Shown here: piece after piece, positions 1 through 7,195 of the stretch
Position numbering within the stretch: the stretch's first letter is position 1
How the letters are laid out: each line of letters opens with the position of its first letter
Source: Candidatus Cloacimonadota bacterium
GTDB taxonomy: Bacteria; Cloacimonadota; Cloacimonadia; Cloacimonadales; TCS61
NCBI GenBank assembly: GCA_030638385.1
Contig: DAOWES010000063.1
Coordinates: forward strand, 1 to 8,992
DNA length: 8,992 nt
Direction: 5' to 3'
Position numbers and translations under genes: made by a program
The notes under the pieces: model-generated
Seen by the model: only the letters and a program-made list of their open reading frames with translations
Told to the model about the DNA's origin: nothing
Database searches by the model: none

Positions 1-1
1 A

Positions 2-880
2 GATCTTAAATTTTCCAGCATGACAGCTGACATGCTATTTGAAGAGATCGAAAACCAAGCTAAACAGGGTATTGATTTCATGACACTACACTGTGGTGTT
101 ACTCGCCGTTCTCTGGAATTCTTGGATAAACACGAACGTGTAGCCGGAATCGTAAGTCGTGGCGGTTCACTTATAAAACGCTGGATGATCGATAATGATT
201 CCGAGAATCCATTATATGAACAGTATGATCGCGTACTGGATATCTGCGAAAAATACGATGTTACTATCAGTCTTGGTGACGGTTTACGTCCCGGAGCCGG
301 TGCCGATGCTTCCGATAGAGGTCAATTAGCTGAGCTACTTGTTCTGGGCGAGCTGACACAACGTGCTTTTGAGCGTGGAGTGCAAGTGATAGTGGAAGGC
401 CCCGGCCACATGCCACTAGATCAGATAGAGATGAATGTAAAGTTGATGAAGCGTATTTGTCACAATGCACCATTCTATGTATTAGGACCACTCACCACAG
501 ACATCGCACCCGGATATGATCATATCGTAGGTGCAATTGGTGGAGCGATTGCTGCTTCTCATGGTGTAGACTTCCTCTGCTACGTGACACCGGCCGAGCA
601 TCTCTGCCTGCCGGACAAAGAAGACGTAAAGCAAGGTGTGATTGCCAGTAGAATTGCCGCACACAGTGGCGATGTAGTTAAAGGTGTTAAGGGTGCAAGT
701 GAGCGTGACTTCGCTATCTCCAAAGCTCGTCGCGACCTGGATTGGGATGCGATCTACTCTAAGGCCTTGGATCCGGAACATGCTCGTTCACGTAAGATGA
801 ATTCCGAAGGTGCGGATGATGATGCTTGTAGTATGTGCGGAAAACTCTGCGCAGTAAAAACAGACAGAAACATAGACTAA
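2..880 (+). CDS. thiC: Phosphomethylpyrimidine synthase ThiC, 5'-truncated by the window edge
   Basis: ThiC is the radical-SAM enzyme that rearranges aminoimidazole ribotide (AIR) to HMP-phosphate in the cytoplasm, the pyrimidine branch of thiamine synthesis. The frame is open from base 2 with no start codon that must be the real one. The ATGs at 20 and 32 are internal, because the protein is already inside the conserved core. About 292 residues of an enzyme usually 420-430 long in its short form are visible. Family blocks include SLGDGLRPG, EGPGHMP, LGPLTTDIAPGYDHI and TPAEHLCLP; the His residues of the second and fourth are expected metal ligands. The C-terminal [4Fe-4S] cysteines are coded at 827, 836 and 848 in the order CSMCGKLC, a CX2CX3C spacing. 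The longer proteobacterial enzymes have CX2CX4C; as I recall, the shorter spacing is normal for the short form. A strong terminator begins 8 nt after the stop, so thiC probably ends its transcript here. Confidence 0.97.
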   Translation, partial: DLKFSSMTADMLFEEIENQAKQGIDFMTLHCGVTRRSLEFLDKHERVAGIVSRGGSLIKRWMIDNDSENPLYEQYDRVLDICEKYDVTISLGDGLRPGAGADASDRGQLAELLVLGELTQRAFERGVQVIVEGPGHMPLDQIEMNVKLMKRICHNAPFYVLGPLTTDIAPGYDHIVGAIGGAIAASHGVDFLCYVTPAEHLCLPDKEDVKQGVIASRIAAHSGDVVKGVKGASERDFAISKARRDLDWDAIYSKALDPEHARSRKMNSEGADDDACSMCGKLCAVKTDRNID

Positions 881-887
881 ACTTCAT

Positions 888-932
888 GATAACCCCGCGA
901 AGGTTAATAAAACTTCGCGGGGTTATCTTTTT
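888..932 (+). terminator. Rho-independent terminator of thiC
   Basis: A perfect 15-bp stem pairs 888-902 with 913-927 around a 10-nt loop. The stem is GC-rich at its centre (CCCCGCG/CGCGGGG), and five T residues (928-932) follow at once. It starts 8 nt after the thiC stop codon on the same strand. No other gene lies between, so the assignment to thiC is straightforward. Confidence 0.95.
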
Positions 933-971
933 CAACTTAGGTTATTCATTTACTCGTTACATAGCTTTTTA

Positions 972-1035
972 CGAATCAGCTACGAATCGGCTTTTCGCAG
1001 AAAAACGATTTCGGAAATCGGCTAAGATTCGGCTC
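972..1035. repeat. Two pairs of 11-mer repeats, consensus about CGAATCGGCTA
   Basis: Four related 11-mers occur at 972-982, 983-993, 1014-1024 and 1025-1035. The first two and the last two are directly adjacent, and the pairs start 42 nt apart. All end in C(A/G)GCT plus one base. Between the pairs is a short palindrome, CGATTTCGGAAATCG (1006-1020), that overlaps the third copy. No convincing reading frame covers it. A TPP riboswitch was considered for this gap, and its core elements were not found. Confidence 0.6.
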
Positions 1036-1073
1036 TGAACGAAGTGAAGAACGAGATCTGTTTTTGAAGAGGA

Positions 1074-1156
1074 TTTACACACCCCGTCAGCTCGAGATCG
1101 TTTTGCTAAAGCAAAGCCGACTCGCAGCTGCCACCCCTCTAATAGAGGGGATTTGT
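1074..1156. repeat. Intergenic palindromic repeat with an ACCCCGTC core and a CCCCTCTA hairpin
   Basis: The block begins with CACACACCCCGTCAGCTCGA. It contains an imperfect inverted pair (CAGCTCGAG near 1088 against CTCGCAGCTG near 1121) and a small TTTGC/GCAAA stem, and ends with a hairpin, CCCCTCTA/TAGAGGGG (1134-1150). From memory this layout resembles dispersed intergenic repeats seen many times per genome in Bacteroidetes-like bacteria. Only one copy is visible here, so the repeat status rests on that resemblance and on its palindromic structure. Confidence 0.5.
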
Positions 1157-1157
1157 G

Positions 1158-1273
1158 ACCTCATCCCGACCTTCTCCTAAAAGGAGAAGGAGCAAGAAAA
1201 AAAACGATTTCGAGCAAAGCCATTACTTTTCGCCAATTCTCCCTCTCCTCGCAGGAGAGGGTTGGGGTGAGGT
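1158..1273. repeat. 35-nt imperfect inverted repeat whose arms are each a hairpin
   Basis: The left arm (1158-1192) and the reverse complement of the right arm (1239-1273) match at 28 of 35 positions, both beginning ACCTCA(C/T)CCC. Each arm contains its own 9-bp hairpin: 1170-1178 with 1182-1190, and 1241-1249 with 1253-1261. The arms differ inside these hairpins at one base on each side of the stem, C-G in one and T-A in the other, so pairing is kept. Three of the other differences fall in the loop. The spacer (1193-1238) is A-rich and non-coding. It resembles common CCCTCTCCT...AGGAGAGGG intergenic elements. Confidence 0.75.
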
Positions 1274-1327
1274 TTTACAAAACAATCAATTATGCAGAGC
1301 TCAGTTTTCAAATAAACAAGAGGAACT

Positions 1328-2092
1328 ATGAAATATTTCATGACCATCGCCGCCTCGGATAACAGTGGCGGAGCCGGAATCCAGCAAGATCTGAAAATAG
1401 CGGAAAAACTAGAGTGGTGGGGATTATCTGCCATTACAGGTATTACCGTACAAAATTTTCAAAAACTCGACCATATTTATCCGGTGGAACCAACAGTTCT
1501 TAAACAGCAAATCGAAAAATGTTTCGATTCTTTTCCCGTGAAAGCAGTTAAAATTGGCGCTATTTGTAGTCAGGAAAACCTAAATACCATCGTCTCCTGC
1601 TTGCATAAATATAAACCAAAAATTGTAGTTGCAGATGCTGTGTTCGCTCCCACCCGCGGAAAAGGGTTCTTAGATGAGGAAGGAATTCGGGATTTCCGCG
1701 AAAAACTACTTCCGCTGGTAACAATAATCAAACCTAATAAGGGCGAGCTGGAATTGCTTTGTGGTTCTGAATTTCCTGATTTCGATTCGGCTATAGAAGG
1801 TGCCAAAGAACTTTCCTGCGAATACGGATGTGCCATATTTCTATCGGGTGGACACTTTGAAGGTGATAATGTACGCGAAGCGATTATTGATAATATCTTT
1901 ATAACTATCCTGGAAAAGAAACGGCATAATTGGAAATATTCACACGGAACCGGCTGTGCTCTAACTACCGCTCTAGCCTGCAGCCTGCATGAAGAAATCA
2001 CCCTGGCTGAAGCCAGCCGTCAGGCCTCGGCATTTGTAAGTGATTATTATAATGAGATTAATCAGGAGTTTTTTAAAGATACCACTGAGTAA
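1328..2092 (+). CDS. thiD: Hydroxymethylpyrimidine/phosphomethylpyrimidine kinase ThiD
   Basis: ThiD is a cytoplasmic ribokinase-fold enzyme that phosphorylates HMP to HMP-P and HMP-P to HMP-PP, the donor for thiamine phosphate synthase. The 254-residue protein has the family length. The N-terminal motif reads TIAASDNSGGAGIQQDLK (residues 6-23), followed by SAITGITVQN. Mid-protein are an AVKIGAI motif and VVADAVFAPTRGKGFL, then the TPN-like IIKPNKGELELL. The C-terminal HGTGCALTTALA supplies the anion hole and the catalytic-cysteine region. Start: ATG 1328 has AAGAGGA just upstream (1318-1324), a rather short spacing. The ATG at 1340 would lose conserved residues. There is no ThiE fusion. The gene lies 447 nt after thiC, behind a terminator and repeats, so it probably has its own promoter. 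Its last Glu codon and stop fall within a direct repeat shared with the neighbouring minus-strand gene. Confidence 0.95.
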   Translation: MKYFMTIAASDNSGGAGIQQDLKIAEKLEWWGLSAITGITVQNFQKLDHIYPVEPTVLKQQIEKCFDSFPVKAVKIGAICSQENLNTIVSCLHKYKPKIVVADAVFAPTRGKGFLDEEGIRDFREKLLPLVTIIKPNKGELELLCGSEFPDFDSAIEGAKELSCEYGCAIFLSGGHFEGDNVREAIIDNIFITILEKKRHNWKYSHGTGCALTTALACSLHEEITLAEASRQASAFVSDYYNEINQEFFKDTTE

Positions 2093-2134
2093 AATAATCT
2101 TCGGTTCTTTTGTTATTTTAATTCTCATTAATTA
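2086..2134 (-). pseudogene. Relic 5' end of a second copy of the 2228-3007 gene; 49-nt direct repeat overlapping the thiD stop
   Basis: Bases 2086-2134 match 2977-3025 at 44 of 49 positions without gaps, at an offset of 891. The second site is the start of the minus-strand outer-membrane-type gene. Read on the minus strand from the ATG at 2128, the relic gives MRIKITKEPKIILL, against MGIKMKKEAKIILL for the intact gene. Similarity stops inside thiD, at the last thiD codon. This looks like the remnant of a paralogue start left when a duplicated gene was deleted, or like a recombination joint. The fragment is too short to be functional. Confidence 0.75.
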
Positions 2135-2186
2135 ATAACCTGAGTTGAGCGGTTTTATTGCGAAATTAAGGCGACAGATTTATAGA

Positions 2187-2204
2187 CGACAATCGGCATT
2201 GTCG
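2187..2204. other. Small perfect hairpin in the thiD/outer-membrane gene gap
   Basis: CGACAAT (2187-2193) pairs with ATTGTCG (2198-2204) around a CGGC loop. It sits between two convergent genes, 24 nt past the minus-strand stop codon and 95 nt past the thiD stop. Neither strand has a clear T-run directly after it, so a terminator role is only possible. Apart from this hairpin and the relic repeat, nothing else stands out in 2093-2227. Confidence 0.4.
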
Positions 2205-2227
2205 CATTCGAATCATTTAGTATTCAG

Positions 2228-3007
2228 CTAAAACCTAAACCCCAAATCAAGATAGAGACCCACTCCTCCTATTTCACTTTGATTAATATGAACTTTTACG
2301 CCACTTTTCATGGCCAACCCGCTGCTTGGAGGTAGATAACATATTCCCGCCAAAATAGAAGGCATGAATTCTTCACCTTTATCCACTAAAACTCGATCTG
2401 TACCAAATATAGATTGCTCATAGTTTTTCCATTTAACATATTCAACAGCAAATCCCAATTCCGGTGAAATGGGACTATCAAATTTGGCTCCAAGTCTCAA
2501 AGCCAGAGGAACTGAGAAATATTCCCGTTCGTATGCAGAGAGAAAGAAAAACTGGAATGATCTCCCTTTATTATACCCCAAAGAAATTGTGGCAAAAGGA
2601 CAAAAAGCCAATTCATAATTACCCCCGAAACCTAAGCCACCCAGCCCACTTGAGCACTCCCAAAAAAGGAAGTGTTTACCACCTGCTGCGACATTATCCT
2701 TTTTCTTCTTTAAAGAGCTTTCAGCTTCCAATAGTTTATTTAAATCAACTCGGGAATTAATTTCAACAACTTCATCGTAGGAATTAAAGTTCAACTTCCC
2801 TTCGGTAGAAGGAATTTCAGTTTTTACCAAGCTTGGATCAATAATAAGCAGCACTTTATCATTTTCAAAATAGATAGATTTTTCAGTGGCTCTTATTAGT
2901 TGTCCTTCCAAAGCTTGGCCATTTACAAATTCCAGTTTCATACAGTTTAAATAGGAGTATGTCACCATCAACAAAGTGAGTAAAATAATCTTCGCTTCTT
3001 TTTTCAT
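2228..3007 (-). CDS. Secreted protein with a probable outer-membrane beta-barrel C-terminus, family not recognised
   Basis: I do not recognise the family. From ATG 3007 the protein is 259 residues long. The N-terminus is a signal peptide: basic MKKEAK, then the hydrophobic run IILLTLLMVTYSYLN. Cys22 follows, but YLNC is a poor lipobox, so signal peptidase I cleavage is more likely. Residues about 23-65 look like a small beta domain (LEFVNGQALEGQLIRATEKS). A short charged stretch rich in lysine (near 99-105) leads into alternating, aromatic- and glycine-rich strands typical of an 8-10-stranded barrel, ending LYLDLGFRF with the terminal Phe used in outer-membrane assembly. Start: ATG 3007 is preceded by GGGGA at 5-nt spacing. 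ATG 3019 in the same frame lacks a comparable site and would add MGIK. The gene follows the ABC exporter on the same strand after 210 nt. Its first codons are repeated at the end of thiD. Confidence 0.75.
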   Translation of the reverse strand: MKKEAKIILLTLLMVTYSYLNCMKLEFVNGQALEGQLIRATEKSIYFENDKVLLIIDPSLVKTEIPSTEGKLNFNSYDEVVEINSRVDLNKLLEAESSLKKKKDNVAAGGKHFLFWECSSGLGGLGFGGNYELAFCPFATISLGYNKGRSFQFFFLSAYEREYFSVPLALRLGAKFDSPISPELGFAVEYVKWKNYEQSIFGTDRVLVDKGEEFMPSILAGICYLPPSSGLAMKSGVKVHINQSEIGGVGLYLDLGFRF

Positions 3008-3187
3008 TTTAATCCCCATTAATTATAATTGCAAAATTTACAGATCCATCTCTCTTTATTTTTTGGTAAATGAGATTCGAAACTGAAACGAAAAGTATAA
3101 AATCGAAACGACTTGTCAATCGAAGAAATTGAATTGGGTTTTCAAAACATATTATGGCACCAAACTTGATACAGCCCCAGAAATCTT

Positions 3188-3220
3188 CATTAACCACCAA
3201 CTTTAAGTCGGTGGTTAATG
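3188..3220. terminator. Strong hairpin just downstream of the ABC exporter; terminator or IS200/IS605-like end structure
   Basis: An 11-bp perfect stem pairs 3188-3198 with 3210-3220 (CATTAACCACC/GGTGGTTAATG). The loop can extend it by three pairs after an A-C mismatch. It begins 11 nt after the exporter stop on the minus strand, a natural terminator position, but the minus-strand T-run after it is poor (AAGATTT). On the plus strand five T residues follow (3226-3230), yet no plus-strand gene ends nearby. The ACTTAAAGT loop and flanking TTAATGA remind me of hairpins recognised by IS200/IS605-type Y1 transposases, but no transposase is present in the window. Confidence 0.5.
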
Positions 3221-3230
3221 AGTAGTTTTT

Positions 3231-4946
3231 CTAAATAAGATTAGTAGTATACAAGCTGTAATAATAATCTTTCTGCTCCATCAATTCCCCATGCGTTCCT
3301 TGCTCAATAACCTCTCCATTACGCAAAACGTAGAGGTAATCGGCATTTTTCACAGTAGAAAGGCGATGAGCAATAACTATGGTAGTTCTATTTTTTCGCA
3401 AAGTTTCCATAGCTTCCTGAATATAAGCTTCCGACTCTGTATCTAAAGATGATGTTGCTTCATCAAATATCAGTATTGGAGGATTTTTCAAGAACACTCT
3501 TGCGATAGAAATACGTTGCTTCTGGCCACCACTCAGCTTCACACCGCGTTCTCCGACTAAAGTCTCGAATTTTTGCGGTAATGAATTGATAAAGTCCAGG
3601 ATATTAGCTTTACGAGCTGCTTCCACCAGCTCAGCATCGGTTGCGGTTGGTTTTCCATAAATAATATTATCGCGAATAGATGAATCAAACAGGAATACGC
3701 TCTGCTGCACAATTCCAATATTAGCACGCAAAGATTTCTGTGTTAACTGCATAATATTTTTTCCATCAATCGTGATGCTTCCACTTTCTGTTTGATAGAA
3801 ACGAGGAATTAGCGAAACCAATGTAGATTTTCCTGCTCCGGACTCGCCCACCAGAGCAATGGTTTTACCTTTGGGAATTCTTAGAGAAATATCTTTCAGA
3901 ATCCAATCTTCGGATGAATTATATTTGAAACTAAGCTCATTCACCACAAGTTCTCCCTCCACGTCCTGCAGATCTTCTGCGTGTTTCTTATCCTGAATAT
4001 CCGGCTCGATATCCATTATTTCCACAAAACGTTCAAAGGCGGTAGCACCCTGCTGAAACTGTTCCACAAAGTTAACCAAACGCTGAATCGGGTTAAGCAT
4101 AAAGTTTATATATAAGATAAAAACGAGCAGATCCGCAATATCCAATTTTCCTAAAAAGATAAGATAAGATCCGGTTCCGATCACGACAACATAGTAGAAA
4201 TCGGTTAAGAATGTCATGCCGGAAAAGAAGGTTGCCATCGTGCCATACATGTTTTCTTTTGCTAGACGGAAATCTGTGTTCACATCTTCAAATTTCTCAA
4301 TCTCAAGATGTTCGTTAGCGTAAGATTTTACTTCCCTGATTCCCTGCACCGAGTTTTCCACAGTACTATTGATATCGGCGATCTTCTTTCTTACCTTACG
4401 AAATCCACCTTTCATTTTACGCCCATAAGTTAAACCCCAAATAACAAAAAGCGGTAGAGGAATCATTGCAACTGTAGCCAAAACGCTATTGAATTTGAAC
4501 ATGAAACAGAAAGAACCTATGATAGTGAATACAGAAATCAGAAGATCTTCCGGAGCGTGATGGGCCACCTCGGCAATCGCATTTAGATCGTTGGAAATAC
4601 GAGACATAATATGCCCTGTTTTCACATTATCATAATAACTAAAGGAGAGCTTTTGCAGATGCTGAAAAATATCACCCCGCATATCTGCTTCCATTCTAAC
4701 ACCCAATATATGTCCCCATTTGACACGGATATATTGAAATATTGCTTTAAAAATCATAATCCCCACCATTACGGCTAAGATCATCACCACAATCTGCATA
4801 TCCTTGTTGGGAATGTGGGTTTTCAATAGATTACGGGTAAGGATCGGATAGAGTACTGAGAGAATGGCTGCCATAATCGCAGCGCCCATATCCAAAATAA
4901 ACAGATTCTTGTGAGGTTTATAATAAGCTAGAAATCGCTTTAACAT
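3231..4946 (-). CDS. ABCB-type ABC exporter, fused transmembrane and ATPase domains (MsbA/lipid-drug exporter family)
   Basis: This 571-residue inner-membrane half-transporter should work as a homodimer, exporting a lipid, peptide or drug. The substrate cannot be told from sequence. Six membrane segments lie near residues 15-36, 52-72, 135-152, 155-174, 240-262 and 270-286. The ATPase domain has Walker A GESGAGKST (367-375), Q-loop Gln414/415, signature LSGGQ (471-475), Walker B ILIFDE with catalytic Glu496, and the switch His527 in IAHRLST. All catalytic residues are intact. The ATG at 4946 is preceded by AGGAG (4952-4956) at good spacing. No partner half-transporter, HlyD-type adaptor or TolC-type gene is present. 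The only same-strand neighbour is the outer-membrane-type gene 211 nt downstream, across a hairpin, and a functional link is unproven. It is divergent from ettA. Confidence 0.93.
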   Translation of the reverse strand: MLKRFLAYYKPHKNLFILDMGAAIMAAILSVLYPILTRNLLKTHIPNKDMQIVVMILAVMVGIMIFKAIFQYIRVKWGHILGVRMEADMRGDIFQHLQKLSFSYYDNVKTGHIMSRISNDLNAIAEVAHHAPEDLLISVFTIIGSFCFMFKFNSVLATVAMIPLPLFVIWGLTYGRKMKGGFRKVRKKIADINSTVENSVQGIREVKSYANEHLEIEKFEDVNTDFRLAKENMYGTMATFFSGMTFLTDFYYVVVIGTGSYLIFLGKLDIADLLVFILYINFMLNPIQRLVNFVEQFQQGATAFERFVEIMDIEPDIQDKKHAEDLQDVEGELVVNELSFKYNSSEDWILKDISLRIPKGKTIALVGESGAGKSTLVSLIPRFYQTESGSITIDGKNIMQLTQKSLRANIGIVQQSVFLFDSSIRDNIIYGKPTATDAELVEAARKANILDFINSLPQKFETLVGERGVKLSGGQKQRISIARVFLKNPPILIFDEATSSLDTESEAYIQEAMETLRKNRTTIVIAHRLSTVKNADYLYVLRNGEVIEQGTHGELMEQKDYYYSLYTTNLI

Positions 4947-4975
4947 TTTTGCTCCTATTTTTTTTAATTTAATGG

Positions 4976-5004
4976 TATTTATTTATCTCAACCGATTACG
5001 TCAA
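4976..5004 (-). promoter_or_regulatory. Possible promoter of the ABC exporter
   Basis: Read on the minus strand, TTGACG (5004-4999) is followed after 17 nt by TAAATA (4981-4976). The -35 is good and the -10 is weak. The position would give a leader of about 20 nt before the exporter's ribosome binding site. The region is AT-rich, so chance matches are likely. Confidence 0.3.
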
Positions 5005-5165
5005 TTTTTCCCTGATTTTTTTTAACTCATAAACTTTAGCTAATTAGATAAATAGAAAAAATGGTTCGCAGAAAGGATAATCCTAAAGCAAATAATATTC
5101 ATTCCGGGATTTGGCAATTTCTCAAAAGATATTTTTCATGAGGAATTTAAGAGTTATCAACAATT

Positions 5166-5347
5166 ATGACGAACTTGTGAAAAAGAGAAACTTGTCATTC
5201 CGGGTCCAGATTTATCGGGGAAGAATCTTCTAACTTCTTATATTGCACGATCCTTCGTCTCCAATGCTGTTTTTTGTAAAAAACTACGCATTCAACGGCT
5301 CAAGATGACCATATTTGAGGATTTCAGGCTTTTTACGAACTCGTCAA
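5166..5347. mobile_element. MITE-like element with inverted TGACGA(A/G)(C/T)T(C/T)GT...GTCATT arms
   Basis: The left arm reads TGACGAACTTGTGAAAAAG from 5167, then GTCATTCCGGG from 5194. The right arm, read on the minus strand from 5346, gives TGACGAGTTCGTAAAAAG, then GTCATCTTGAGCC from 5309. The middle carries GAAGAATCT (about 5220-5228) and GATCCTTCGTC (about 5250-5260), again roughly inverted. There is no transposase frame. A third arm-like copy lies at 7242-7292. The GTCATTC...GAAGAATCT pattern resembles non-coding repeats common in many bacterial genomes. I see nothing coding in the rest of the 4947-5438 gap; the ettA promoter must lie in its AT-rich end, but no clear -35/-10 pair stands out. 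Confidence 0.55.
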
Positions 5348-5438
5348 TTATGAATAAGTTTAAAAATATTATAGACTTAAATAACTATATTTTAAGGTTT
5401 TGTCCTAAAGCTAATAAATTAATAAATAAGAGGTTAGA

Positions 5439-7118
5439 ATGGAAGATAATAAAGTAATATACTCGATGTCTCGAGTGGGAAAAGTTTTGGGAAATGGAAA
5501 ACATATTCTCAAGAACATCTCACTTGGATATTATTATGGCGCCAAAATTGGCGTACTTGGTTTAAACGGATCAGGTAAAAGTACACTCCTAAAAATTATG
5601 GCCGGATTGGATGATGATTATTTAGGCGAGATTAACATGAATAAGGGCTACACTGTTGGATATTTGGAGCAAGACCCTCAACTTGATGACAACAAAACCG
5701 TGCTAGATATTGTAAAAGAAGGCGCGGCTGAGACAGTACACTTACTTGCCAGATTTGATGAGATAAACATGAAATTTGCCGAGCCAATGAGTGACGATGA
5801 AATGAACAAGCTACTTGAGGAGCAAGGCAAGCTTCAAGACAAACTTGATGCCTGCAATGCCTGGGATCTTGATAGTAGGTTGGAGCTGGCAATGGAAGCT
5901 CTTCGTTGTCCGGCAGCAGACTTAACATGTGGTGTGATTTCCGGTGGAGAGAAACGCCGAGTAGCACTATGTAGATTGTTACTTCAAGAACCGGACATCC
6001 TGTTACTTGACGAGCCTACAAACCATCTTGATGCCGAGACCATCTTGTGGCTAGAACACCACCTTCAACGTTACAAAGGAACAGTTATCGCCATCACTCA
6101 TGATCGTTACTTTCTGGACAATGTAGCAGGTTGGATCTTGGAACTTGATAGAGGCACCGGTATTCCATGGGAAGGGAACTACAGCTCCTGGTTGGAACAA
6201 AAGGGTGCTAGATTAGCTTCGGAAGAGAAGCGTGAAAGCAAACGTCAAAAAGCTTTGGCAAGAGAACTGGAATGGATTAGAAGCACTCCCAAAGCAAAAC
6301 ATACAAAAAACAAAGCCCGTATTACAAACTACGAAAAAATGGCTGAAGAATCTTATTCAATGGAAAATTCAACCGAGCAAATTTATATTCCAAGTGGACC
6401 AAAACTTGGTAAAAAAGTAATCGTCGCGGATAATATCTCCAAAGGTTTTGAAGATAAATTACTTTATGAAAACTTAAATTTTGACCTTCCGGCAGGAGGG
6501 ATAATTGGCATCATCGGTGCAAATGGAGCAGGTAAAACTACTCTTTTCAACATGATTACCGAAAACATCACACCCGATTCAGGTTGTTTTTCAATGGGAG
6601 AAAGTGTAAAATTATCTTATGTGAATCAAACAAGAATCATGGATTCGGAGCAAACACTCCTGGATATGATTGGTCAAGACCGTGATGTAATTATGGTTGG
6701 CGATAAAGAGATTAACGTACGTCAGTATTTATCTCGTTTCAATTTTACCAGCAATGAACATTTAAAGCCAATCAAGCACCTTTCCGGTGGAGAGAAAAAT
6801 CGCGCTTATCTTGCCCTTACTCTGCAAACCGGTGGTAATGTTCTTTTATTGGATGAGCCTACCAATGACCTTGATGTGAATACAATCAGAGCTTTGGAAG
6901 ATGCCTTACAGAATTTTGCCGGTTGCGCTGTAGTTATCAGTCATGATCGCTATTTCCTCGACAGAATCTGCACTCATATTCTTGCCTTTGAAGGTAATAG
7001 TAAAATCAAATGGTTTGATGGAAACTTCTCGGAATATGAAGAAGATAAAATCAACCGCTTAGGCGAAGCAGCCCTAGTTCCCAAACGAATTACTTATAGA
7101 AAATTAACTAGAGTATAA
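5439..7118 (+). CDS. ettA: Energy-dependent translational throttle protein EttA (ABC-F ATPase)
   Basis: EttA is a soluble ABC-F protein that binds the ribosomal E site and gates the first elongation step according to ATP/ADP level. The 559 residues match the usual length (555 in E. coli), and the sequence follows the E. coli protein end to end from my memory of it. ATPase domain 1 has Walker A GLNGSGKST (41-49), signature ISGGE (167-171; the usual Leu is Ile), Walker B LLLDEPTNHLD with Glu192, and His221. The arm lies at about 95-140. The linker, or P-site tRNA motif, begins at GIPWEGNYSSWLEQK (241-255) and is rich in basic residues to about 300. Domain 2 has GANGAGKTT (360-368), LSGGE (448-452), Glu473 and His502. 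The tail LVPKRITYRKLTRV is also typical. AAGAGG (5428-5433) sits 5 nt before the ATG. It is monocistronic, with its own terminator. Confidence 0.97.
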   Translation: MEDNKVIYSMSRVGKVLGNGKHILKNISLGYYYGAKIGVLGLNGSGKSTLLKIMAGLDDDYLGEINMNKGYTVGYLEQDPQLDDNKTVLDIVKEGAAETVHLLARFDEINMKFAEPMSDDEMNKLLEEQGKLQDKLDACNAWDLDSRLELAMEALRCPAADLTCGVISGGEKRRVALCRLLLQEPDILLLDEPTNHLDAETILWLEHHLQRYKGTVIAITHDRYFLDNVAGWILELDRGTGIPWEGNYSSWLEQKGARLASEEKRESKRQKALARELEWIRSTPKAKHTKNKARITNYEKMAEESYSMENSTEQIYIPSGPKLGKKVIVADNISKGFEDKLLYENLNFDLPAGGIIGIIGANGAGKTTLFNMITENITPDSGCFSMGESVKLSYVNQTRIMDSEQTLLDMIGQDRDVIMVGDKEINVRQYLSRFNFTSNEHLKPIKHLSGGEKNRAYLALTLQTGGNVLLLDEPTNDLDVNTIRALEDALQNFAGCAVVISHDRYFLDRICTHILAFEGNSKIKWFDGNFSEYEEDKINRLGEAALVPKRITYRKLTRV

Positions 7119-7123
7119 TATAT

Positions 7124-7164
7124 AAAACACCTCAATCCAATTTTTGGATTGAGGTGTTTTTTTT
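7124..7164 (+). terminator. Rho-independent terminator of ettA
   Basis: A perfect 17-bp stem pairs 7124-7140 with 7144-7160 around a TTT loop, with a run of eight T residues at 7157-7164. It lies 5 nt after the ettA stop. The A-rich left arm could also help termination of minus-strand transcripts coming from the toxin-antitoxin operon. Confidence 0.95.
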
Positions 7165-7195
7165 GAAAAAAATATAGCCTTAAAATTCTTCCATT

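Noticed and set aside
835..1038. 67-codon plus-strand frame crossing the end of thiC
   Set aside because: It begins inside thiC in another frame, runs through the terminator hairpin and ends in the repeat cluster.
933..1327. TPP riboswitch ahead of thiD
   Set aside because: The conserved CUGAGA and ACCUGAUCUGG-type core elements are not present. The gap consists of repeats and small hairpins.
1570..2001. 143-codon frame antisense to thiD
   Set aside because: thiD carries all the family motifs on the other strand; this is its shadow. The antisense frames within thiC and ettA are shadows for the same reason.
3009..3200. 63-codon minus-strand frame between the ABC exporter and the outer-membrane-type gene
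   Set aside because: It starts inside the hairpin at 3188-3220, has no ribosome binding site, runs into the next gene's start, and shows no recognisable composition or motif.
3231..4946. ABC exporter and the minus-strand outer-membrane-type gene as one export operon
   Set aside because: They are separated by 210 nt and a strong hairpin, and no adaptor protein is present; same-strand placement alone is weak evidence.
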